Origin: Alligator mississippiensis
Lineage: Eukaryota; Chordata; Crocodylia; Alligatoridae
Assembly (NCBI RefSeq): GCF_030867095.1
Contig: NC_081827.1
Span: 214,949,310-215,013,309, forward strand
Length of the DNA stretch: 64,000 nt
Direction: 5' to 3'
Each line of letters opens with the position of its first letter. Within the stretch, counting starts at the first letter, position 1. Both the position numbers and the translations under genes were made by a program. Below the pieces are notes generated by a model. It was not told where the DNA came from. It worked only from the letters and a program-made list of their open reading frames with translations, and made no database searches. Positions 54,946 through 64,000 of the stretch are shown here, in pieces.

Positions 54946-56494
54946 GCTGAGTCCTGTTGATTTTAATGTGGGCTCTCAGAGCTTGAAACAGAAGTAGACA
55001 ACCATGACTGCAGTGGTCTGTTGTTTTTTTTTTTTATCTTTGAGAGGCACCAGTTTCAACTGCATCCACAGTGAAAAGGCTGCATTTCAGACATGAGGAC
55101 AAGAATCCATTTAATTCCTGGTTTTTGTAATGAAAAGCTTGATGATTTTTTTTTTTTTTTTAACTGTCTGCTTTGGCAGCATGAAAAATGCATGGAGAGT
55201 GATTATGTCAGTAATGCATACTTACGCATTCATTCAACAGCTAAGGAGGTGCTCTGCAAGTTATTTCCCATAAGGGTATACTTCTAACCTATCCAAGATG
55301 CAAAAGGAGAGTTTCTTGTTGAAGTAACCTGTTAGATTCCAGTTTCTGAGTCCTTTTCTTGTGCTTTCTTTGAACACATTTGGAGTATTTACTGTGCTGT
55401 AACTGAATGTCATCTCATCCGTTTCATAGCTTTTCTTCTGAACTCTCAAGGTTTTCATGCACTGGATTGGAGTGCAGCTTGACATAAAATCAGAAATACT
55501 AAGATGGATAGCAAAGATAAGTGACTTGAAGTTAAAACTTGTGGGTTCTGTTCCAGTTAAAACCATGGGCTTTAAATGACCTTAGCACTTGCTTCCATCC
55601 CCACAATTCCTATTTATAAATTGCATATGGTAAGGTAATTTGTTAAAGTTTGTAAACGTTGCAAATTCTTTCTTAATTCTGTGATTAAGAAATGTTGCAA
55701 ATTTCTTTCAATGTTAGTATGAAAAGCAGTGATTGTTGTAAAGGGTATGAGAAGGGAGTGGACTAGTACTTAGTTAAGTATTGTCATTCCTCTGAGATTA
55801 TATATTAATAACGCTTCTTGTTCCTCCTGTTGATACAATCTGAAAGGCTGCCTGCATTGGCGTACAGAAAAAGTACAAATAACTTCATTATAGAACTGTC
55901 TTGCTTTCATTGTCTAGAACTCTGAAACATTCTGACACAGCTAAACATTTAGAGAAGACAAATTGGTTTTGTGGTGATCACTCAACAAAACATTGGCACT
56001 TATTTGGTCACGTTCTAGAAAATAAACATATGTATTGCAAGAGCTGTTTTTGATTTGTGCCAGCAAAACTGACCAGCATAGGAAGCAGAACCCCATAGTA
56101 CAATCCATGGCAAACTTACTTCTCAAAAATAAAGCTCTCCAAATCAAAATTCACTTTTTGTCAATAGTCTGTTGTTAGATATAGGTAGAATATTTTTATG
56201 TACCTATGGTTCGCTTAAGGGAAAAATAGACCTAGAAGGAGCAAACCGAAATATGAGAGGACTTGAAAATTAGATGAATTATTCCTTTTGGTAGCTGGGA
56301 GATTTTTAGATCAGTGGATTTCACTTGGCTGACAGATTTGTTTCTTAGTTATTAGCCTAGATGATTGTAACTTAAAAGAATCCTAAATATTGGAGTTGCA
56401 TTTACTTTTTGATAAAGATTTTTTATGACTGCATGGAGATGCAGATTATGTTGATGTGTCTGTTCCTTAAGCATTAGAAGACCGAAGCAGCTCC
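54946..56494. other. Intron 1 sequence, no gene
   Basis: AT-rich with a T-run near 55146-55161. No exon or transposon end recognised. Confidence 0.45.
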
Positions 56495-57200
56495 AGGATT
56501 TTGCAAAGGGGGAGTGTGGGGGGGGGGGAGGGGGGGCAGGAGTGACTGACATTAGGAGGAGCTCTACTTGCTCCCAGCCTTCCTCCCCTTTACCCTATCC
56601 CACATTGGGGTGGGCAGATCATGCCGTAGGAACAGCAGGCGGGGATTTTTAAGTCTCTGAAGCAGGGAAAATATCCCTTCCCCTCCCTGCTCAGAAGCAC
56701 ATCCCCTCTCCTTCCCTTTTTTCTTCTTCCCCAAGGCAACTGGTGGGGGGAACATGTCCTCCCTGAGATTGGCCCCTGAAAGTGGGGCAGTTTTTTTGCT
56801 GTGTGGGCTGGCAGCTTGTGTGTGGGGGGGGGGCCACTAAGCCATGGCACAGAAGTATAGGAGTGGATATGGGGCTTTTGGTCTGCCCCTGCACCTGCCC
56901 ACAAATTGTGCCCCCCTGACGCAGGAAGCACCAGTCACCCCTGTTCTCCCCACATCTCGACCGTCCTTGCCACTGTCCCCACTGTCTGGGGGTCAAGGGG
57001 ATTTCCAGAGTCGCTTCTGCCCAGCTCCAGCTGGGCTCTGCAGAGGCGGGCATCTGCCTGTGACAGCAGTGGTGGTGGGAGGGGTTCCATGCCCCCACAG
57101 CTGCTCCTGGGCTGGCGGGGAACACCTGGGGGGACCAGGTAGGCAACGGGGCCTGAGCCTGGGCAGCCTCTCTGGATTTGTCTGTCAGAAGGTAGAAGTA
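56495..57200. repeat. GC-rich repeat-like patch with G-runs
   Basis: Sharp switch to GC-rich sequence containing G-runs at about 56519-56536 and 56822-56832. Composition and fortuitous frames on both strands resemble the GC-rich cores of the hAT elements here, but I could not identify inverted ends or a duplication. Confidence 0.4.
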
Positions 57201-59066
57201 TTTTTATTCCATTCTGAAGGTCTGTGACTGATACGTGGAAAATGCTTTACCTGAATGTCATCTCATCTGAAGAATTTCAGATATGGATATTTAAAAAAAC
57301 CCCAATTATTTAAAAAAAAAAAAAATTGTGAGCATTTAAGTGCAGGTCTGCAGCCTTAGTTCTGTGTATAGAGCTGGACCTAGACCAGTGAAATTTGGGT
57401 GGGGGGGGGAACAGGTCCAGCCACTTCAAATACAACAGATTATAAATTTTAAAATGGATTTGATGAGATTATAAGATTGTGAGCTCAATTCTAAATAGCA
57501 TGGGATCTTTTAAAATTAAAATGCACACCCTGCATTTAGATATAAATAAAAGATGCATTACAAAACTAAGATTGTCTTCATGTTTAAATGTGCCTGAGCT
57601 TTCTATGTAAATTCTTTTTAATAAATTAGTTTTAATAACTTAGCCCTTCAGTTATGGTGTTCTCTCCTCCTTCAACTAGTAAGAATGCATTAAATGTAAT
57701 GTAGAGAATGAGTCAATTAATATGAAACTGAGCTGAATCTAACCATCTATGCTATTACTGTTTTTATGCTTAACCTGCGCTATGATATGGAAGTGCTACC
57801 TGTGTAATCTACAAATCAGTGCCCTTGTAGTATAATTGAACTATAAGATGCTGCATATCTAAGGTAACAGAAGATGTATACACTGTCTGAGTAACAGGTT
57901 GTGAATATATAAATAATATGTGGGGAGGCTGTACTCCAAGGTGGGGGGCAGAACTAAGACTGCATATGTCATTTTATGACATTTCCTGACTCTTAAGTGC
58001 TTAACTGGGCACTGTTAATATAGTTATGTCAATAAAATTGAAAGTTGTGTCAATAAAATCTGTGCAGCTTCTTTCTTCTGAAGGTATCTTTTATTACATC
58101 AGGATAAGATCTGCTCAAACTAAACATTACAATCCAAACAGAGCATAAAGCAAAATGAGAATTCGAGTGCCAGGAAATTCATGATAAAAACAATAGATCA
58201 TTGCATTTCCTTAATGAACAATGGCAATGTGACTTTCTTGCCATGGAGTTCACTACACCCTTATTTAGGATTAGCTTTGTGATTTGTTAACTGGGACAGT
58301 GTCACTTTTGTTTCTTGTGATTGGTGGTAACATGCTTCTGTGTCCTCTATAAAACAAGGGGGAACTTCTTTACTACATTTTTTAGAGAAAGGAAGAGAGT
58401 GTTGGTCCCTCCTTATCCTCCTAGAGAGAACCTTCTTAACTACCTTTGTAGCTATTACGCTAGTGTTAGTAATATTACACTAGTGTAGGTAGGGCTTAAG
58501 GTCTGGTCTGCAAGGGGGAATTAATTGGCATAATTATTACTGTAACTCACCACATCCTGGAATGGGAGTGCCTATATTCAATTCAGTTTATGCTTATGCC
58601 AAAACCACATGAAACGGAAGACTGCAAAAAGTGGTTTATTTTATGTTGTCTTAAGTAGTATGGAAAGTAGGCACCCTTTCATTCCAGACAAGATGTTTGC
58701 ATTAAGATTTGTAGTGATATATTTCCTGTAAATTATCCCAGCATGTACAAACTCCAAGACTATTAAGCAAATGCACAGAAAAGATGGTTGAGAGTAAAAG
58801 GTTAATTTTTTTAAACTTGCTCTGAGGAGAATCCCATCTATATATTGAAGTGTGGATTGGTCTGGTATTCTTCTCTTGTGGTGTTAAAGATAGGATGTGT
58901 TTTAAGTGCTGATTAACACAGGGAGACCTTTTGCTGTCTGCAACATTCTTGTAAGTTTGCCACTTGCATAGCCCAAGATTTCTGTTCCAAAAATCTAATT
59001 TGAGATGCTTTTGCAGGATTACTCACATTTGATTATTTTGAGGTTGTGAACAAGTAATTTATATAC
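57201..59066. other. Intron 1 sequence, no gene
   Basis: About 1.9 kb of AT-rich sequence with a run of about 13 A near 57312-57324. No exon or repeat recognised. Confidence 0.45.
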
Positions 59067-59330
59067 CAGGGGTGGCCAGAGTTAGTTACCCTGGGATTCT
59101 CTGTGGAAGTTTAAGATTTTGGGGGGGCTGAGGGACCCAGAGTGGAGCAGGAGGGCGGGTGCCGAGGAATCTGGAGCTTCCCCATGGGGGGCACGCTGTC
59201 AGGATAAGCGGTGTGCTGCAGCCCCCACCCAGGCAGCCCAGCACTTGAACTGGCAGTCCTAGGAGAAGTCTTTGGCCAATTTTTGGTGAGCTGCACATAC
59301 AGTGCCAGTGAGTTGCCTGCAGAACCTCTG
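59067..59330. mobile_element. hAT-type element with 7/8 TSD
   Basis: Left end CAGGGGTGGCCAGAGTTAG and right end GCCTGCAGAACCTCTG are the reverse-orientation equivalents of 32211-32552. The flanking 8-mers are TTATATAC (59059-59066) and TTATATGC (59331-59338). 264 bp, non-coding. Confidence 0.9.
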
Positions 59331-59714
59331 TTATATGCATAAACTAGGAGATTTTTTTACTCCTGTTCTTGGCTCTCATTCCCTCTACCTTTATTGTGCC
59401 AACAAAACCCATATTACCTATTCTCACCCTCCAAAAGCTGCCCTTATCCACATTTAGGAGAACAAATATTGTACTCATAACCCTATGTTATCTACAGTGC
59501 ATTCCCTGCCCATCTTGCCTAGATGGTCGTGCTCATATCCCACAATCAATTGAAGATTCAGTTTGTTAGCCATGCCAATACTTGACAACACTTCCCTTAC
59601 TATCTGGTTGAGTTTCTGTAACTTCACTTAGTACCTGGCTTGCCGGATACCTATATCGCCATCTTTTAGCATATTCAGAAGTCAGCCATTATAGCCTTAT
59701 TTTTGTCCACATGG
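59331..59714. other. Intron 1 sequence, no feature
   Basis: Pyrimidine-rich; no exon or repeat recognised. Confidence 0.4.
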
Positions 59715-59986
59715 AGTCTCTGCTGGCTCCCGCATACCAGGATTGGGCCTTGGAGCCCAACATTGCCTGTCTGTGCTGGGATTGGGGCTGCCCCTGTACA
59801 TCAAGATTGGGTCCCTGATCCAGCATGCAGAGCCCAGGCTCCTTGGGTCCAGAAATTTGGCAGCAATGGAGTGGTGTCACCACTTCCCTGTTACCAAATT
59901 TCTAGACTTGCGAGGAGCCCTATGGGCCAAATTACCCACCACCAGGGGCTAAATCTGGCTTGTGGACATGGGGTTGAATACCCCTG
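59715..59986. mobile_element. Fragment of the repeat family at 37775-38419
   Basis: GTGTCACCACTTCCCTGTTACC followed by AAATTTCTAGACTTG, and the terminus GGTTGAATACCCCTG at 59986, match the right part of 37775-38419. The left part has diverged CCCTGATCCAGCATG-type units. The left boundary is approximate. Confidence 0.6.
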
Positions 59987-61257
59987 GGCTTGGTGGATTC
60001 TACTGCATGTTTCTTTCAGGGATTGTCAGGTTGCAACACAACTGAAGTACTGCTTAGTGATTGTGAGCTTTAATTTTTTTTTTCATTCTATTATTACTCA
60101 AGCCAATGTCAAACTTGGTTAATCTTCATGATATCTCTTAAAGATTGTCCCTGACAATGATTCTTCCACCACTGAACAGACCTTTCTTTTCATATAGGAT
60201 TTTGTTGGTAATTTTCCCCCCCTAAAAAAACATATTTGATTAATACACGCCCTTCCTGTCAGATTTTACAACCCCTCTTGTTTCTTTATAGAACATGCTT
60301 GCCCAATACTTTCTTAGACTTCCCATTTTACATTTTAGCAATTGACCAAGACATTCATATTCCATATCTGGGATTGTAGTCTCATTATGTAAACATTTCT
60401 GAAATGTTTTTAACTTTTTGTTGGGGTCCTTCAAGATTACATTTTCAAAATTTGTAGAAAAGAGGAAGGCCTAAGCATTGTTAAATTTCAGATTTATATT
60501 TAAACCACTTCCCTCCTAACGTACAGTGAAGAATTGAATTGCACAATGGTGCCCCTTTTTATGGGCACTACCACTTGTAAGGGCCAGTATGCAGTATAAT
60601 AACTGATGCTTTGCCAGTTAGTGCTATGAATATTTATTCTTAAAGAGTTAAGCTGCAGAAGCCAGTGGTATATACAGAATTAAAATATATGAACAGCATG
60701 TTCATAATTTTTAAATCACTGTGGTAAGCTTTTGAAGCTGTACAATGAAAACATATTGGGATCACTCCTCCTGTCTAATAACCCACTTGCAATAAGAATA
60801 CCATGCATTATGAATCAGAATTCTTTGGTCTAAATCATAGTTGTTTGATTATTGTGAAGCTATTCAAAATAAACATGTGAAGTGACATTTATTTACTTAT
60901 ATTGGGTGAATCTGGAAAAATCCATCATAAATGGCATTTCTGTCAAGACATAAAATTGAAATAGTTTTCACATGTGGAGGGGTTTGGCCTAAATTTTAAT
61001 GACCAGAATTTGATATTTTAGAATCCAGTGATTGTGAAAAGTAATGCAGGGGACTAAACTTGATAGCCCAGAAAGGCCCCTTTCAGTCCTATATTCCTAA
61101 ATAATCTGAGAGAGTGCATTTGTACCTGGAAGGTGGGTGGGGAATGAACTGGAACCTGAACAAAGAACCTTTGATAAGTTTGTATCACATTTTAGAATGG
61201 CTGTAGGAACATTTTCTATGTAGGCTTAAACCCCTGACAAATGTTGCATTTTAAGAA
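59987..61257. other. Intron 1 sequence, no gene
   Basis: AT-rich; no exon or transposon end recognised. Confidence 0.45.
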
Positions 61258-61287
61258 GTGTGTGTGCATGCGCGCGCGCACACACAC
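61258..61287. repeat. Alternating purine-pyrimidine tract (TG/CG/CA)
   Basis: Thirty bases alternate strictly between purine and pyrimidine: four GT units, GCATGCGCGCGCGC, then ACACACAC. This composition favours Z-DNA and is close to self-complementary. Confidence 0.9.
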
Positions 61288-61599
61288 TACTAGCAAGGAA
61301 ACTGCTGACTCTTGGAATATTTTAATGGAATTAGGAGCCATGCTAACTTTTTAAACTCGGCTTTCTGAAAGTGATGTCACTTTTGAGGCATTCCACCTTT
61401 TCTGGCATATACATCACACCTTTTCCCTCAAAAACCATCTGGGGAAAGTTGGGGCATACATATATGCAAGGAAAGGCATCTCCTTGGGGGGTGGTGGGGG
61501 TGGCAGCATTAATTGCTGCAGCTCTGGGAACCACAAGAGATGAACATTGCCCAGAACGTAACCTTTTTGCTATGAACTTTCTGGACCCCTGGGGAATTC
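61288..61599. other. Intron 1 sequence, no feature
   Basis: Contains a G/T-rich patch near 61485-61505. No exon or transposon end recognised. Confidence 0.4.
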
Positions 61600-61930
61600 T
61601 CCTCTCCAACCGCATGCTGGATCAAGCCAGTGCATGGGGTTTAGCCATTGCTGGAACTAGTGCCCTGAATCCAACCTGGCATATGGCCCCAGATCTAACA
61701 TGCCAGGTCTGGACCCCACATGCTGGCTCTGGGGTTGTGTGCCTGGTTGGACCTGGCATGCAACTTCAGAGCCAGTAGGGGGCTATGAACCTGGCACGTG
61801 GTACCTCAGTGTACTGGGTAAGATGCAGCATGTTCCTCCAGAGTCAGTGTTACGGGGTCAGACTTGGTGCATGGTCTCAGATCTGGTGTGCTGGGTTTGT
61901 CTGTGGGTGTCATCCAGCACATAGGACCAG
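61600..61930. repeat. GC-rich degenerate internal repeat
   Basis: Recurring phrases such as CCTGGCATATGGCCC, CCTGGCATGCAACTTC and CCTGGCACGTGGTACC at roughly 60-70 bp spacing suggest a decayed tandem array. It resembles the cores of the 37775 and 59715 repeats. Non-coding. Confidence 0.4.
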
Positions 61931-64000
61931 TAGTAGGCTAGGGAGCAGTTTCTGCTCCCTAGCTGCTTGCACCTGCTTATCTCAATGGTAGGTAGATTTT
62001 TTTTTTTTTTCTTCAGGCTCCCCTTTAAAATCAAGGTATGTACTACATATGGGGGTGTGCTTTAAGTGAGTGCATGCAGTATAAAATAGTGCATGATGGC
62101 TAATTATCATAGCCCTCTAGTCACATTTCTATACTGCAGAAAATGAAATAATTAAAGATGAAGAAATTTTTCAGTGCCCTGCCATCTTCCTGAAAAGGGG
62201 GAAGGTCTCTGTTCATGGCAAAGAGTATAGAAGGGCAGAATAAGGAAATGGCTATCTCTGCATCTTGATTCTAACATATGTAAATTATGTAACCTATTCA
62301 TACTGTAGAAGTGGTTCTCAGTCTAAAACCCACAACCAAGATTGTGTTTGGGTCTGTCTCAACAATTTTACCTGTCAGCAAATGGGATTATGGGGTTGTA
62401 ACTCTTTAGCTGGGCCCTGGTGGTAGAAGAAGGGCTTGGTCTACATTTTGGCTTGAGCCACTACCCACAATTCTGGATGAGAACCTATCCTACTGAGATC
62501 CAGAGAGACAACTTCCCCATTGCAAGCAATTTAAACCATAGACTGATTTATTGTGGGTAAATAAATAACTAATATAAAAAAAATGAATTCACTAATTCTT
62601 ATCTCATTCCCCTGCTACAACCGTTAAACTCCCCAGCTACTAGAAATGTAAATATCCCAAATACCGAATACCCAAAACAACAATTCCAAATGCTCACCCT
62701 TTTAAAATTCTCCGCTTTGAAATGAATTACCCTAAATGTCAAAGAAGCTACACTATCAACTATTTAAAATATTAAACAATTTAGCAATATCTAACACACA
62801 GTTGATATTTTAATGAGCATTAAATTTGTCTGCCCTGTGGGGCTGCAGTGGCAATTGGCCCCTTCTTCCTTCCCTTTTCCTGGGGAGTTATGTGGCCTTG
62901 CTCAGTCCAGTCTGGGGGTGGGGGATGGGAAGGGGTTTCTTCTTGGGTCATTTGGAAGGAGTTTATCCCAGCTCCCCGCTGGTTTTGGGGAGCATTGCTT
63001 TGTGTTGCTGATGCTCGCTACAGCTTCTGGGGTCGGGGCACCATTCTGCTCTTCCCAGCACTGGGGAACCCTGCTGCTGCTAGCCCTATAAGGAGCTCTG
63101 CCTGCTGGGCTAAAAAATTTTTGCTCTGCGACAGTTGTTCTGCTGCCACTTCTGGCGAGTGCTGCTGGAGTGGCTATGCACTGTGGCTGGAGGTTGCTGA
63201 CACTGTCAGCACTTTAAAGAGCTCTCTCTGCTTGTCACTCGTGCCACTTGCTGCTGCCTGTGGCTGTTTTGGAGTCTCTCTTTAGGGCAGCTCCCTTAGG
63301 TCTCATCAATGAGACAGCCCTCCTGTGTACTATGGGTGACGATTTCACTGTTCTCAGTGAGAAACCCTAAAGGGGGAAACTGTACCAGTCTACCCTAGGC
63401 TCTCCAGTCGCAGTTATGAAGCTCTCCTCCCTTGGCCTTTTTGGGTGCCCTCACCCCTTCCAGCTGTCACCCAACCTATTCCCCTGCATTCAGAATGAGG
63501 ACCTGCAAGTTACAGAACACCTTTAATAGGTCACATGACCAACCACGTATATTACATGGTACATTGACATGAACTAACATGGTTTTCACACTGTGAAATT
63601 CTGAAATTGTAAGAGTACCCTTTGCCACCTTGAATCTGTTCTTTATGCAATCCCTACTCTAGTAGTTGGGAGACAGACTTTGCTGTTTTTTTCTGACTAC
63701 GGAAGAAAATCACTCTTTCAAAGCTCTTGTGAATGTGATAATTGATCATTCTTTGTATATCTGTCTTTCTCTGCTCATATTTTGAAGCTTAGTGGTATGT
63801 TAGATACCCGTGATACTTTAAATACACTTTAAAGATACCTGTATCTCTTTTCATTCCTAAAGAGTTGACAACTTCAGTGTTCAACACACTCTCCTTCCCT
63901 CCCCCCATACCAGTTGCACTTCTGTAACCCTTCAAAATACATACTTGAAGACAAAGCTGTTTGCTAAATACAATTCTGCGCTTAATTTGTAAAATGACTG
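61931..64000. other. Intron 1 sequence to the window end, no gene
   Basis: AT-rich except for a GC-rich patch at 62830-63290. Open frames in that patch (for example 62848-63285) have no recognisable domain and no splice-site context that I trust. The abrupt composition change suggests another transposon core or a degraded antisense LTR, unresolved. Confidence 0.4.

Larger units (their letters stand above)
17582..64000 (+). other. STK39: STK39 intron 1 (5' part), continuing past the window
   Basis: I looked for a second exon encoding the P-loop and the VAIK lysine region and found none, nor any other host-like coding exon. Mammalian STK39 is a very long gene with a large first intron (established knowledge), so an intron longer than 46 kb is plausible. 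Features inside it are listed separately. Confidence 0.75.

Noticed and set aside
62848..63285. 145-codon plus-strand frame as a possible gene
   Set aside because: Trp/Cys/Ser-rich translation of a GC-rich patch with no domain and no splice context.
17582..64000. STK39 exon 2 (P-loop and VAIK region)
   Set aside because: Searched by eye for sequence encoding SGATAVVQ, VAIKRINLE and similar with splice sites; nothing convincing found.

Overview
This window is vertebrate nuclear DNA, almost certainly from a sauropsid. Large CR1 LINE copies, abundant non-autonomous hAT and other DNA transposons, and solo LTRs point to a crocodilian or a turtle; this is inference from repeat content. There is no bacterial-style gene organisation and no compact run of protein-coding genes.

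Only one host gene is supported. Coding exon 1 of STK39 (SPAK, a Ste20-family kinase that regulates cation-chloride cotransporters) lies on the + strand at 17410-17581. It sits inside a CpG island of about 1.2 kb (roughly 16980-18240). The exon encodes a short N-terminus, a Pro/Ala-rich stretch and the start of the kinase domain ([12 protein letters not shown]), and stops at a GT splice donor in the first base of a glycine codon. I found no later STK39 exon, so 17582-64000 is best read as STK39 intron 1. Bases 1 to about 16950 are intergenic DNA upstream of the promoter.

Most of the remaining identifiable sequence is transposon-derived. Left flank: CR1 fragments (1-830, 2480-4640), MITE-like elements, three-layer nesting around 7400-8600, a short hAT element (11392-11577), a solo LTR (12367-13282) and a decayed LINE reverse transcriptase (13590-14440). 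Intron 1: hAT-type elements, many with recognisable 8-bp target-site duplications; a 3.6-kb CR1 split by a solo LTR with a 5-bp duplication and a 59-bp internal tandem repeat (23085-26710); an unrelated LTR carrying a tRNA-like segment (36621-37708); an antisense LTR (47630-48434); long foldback elements (41652-41862, 43023-43723); and a second LINE remnant bounded by ~100-bp direct repeats and interrupted by a hAT insertion (52006-54945).

I did not find a convincing new biological system. The most interesting items are transposon architectures: nested insertions with readable duplications, long inverted repeats that would form hairpins in the STK39 pre-mRNA, the LTR minisatellite, the tRNA-like segment inside an LTR, the LINE with terminal direct repeats, and a pair of ZNF143-like motifs in intron 1. 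All identity and clade statements are by eye, without database searches.
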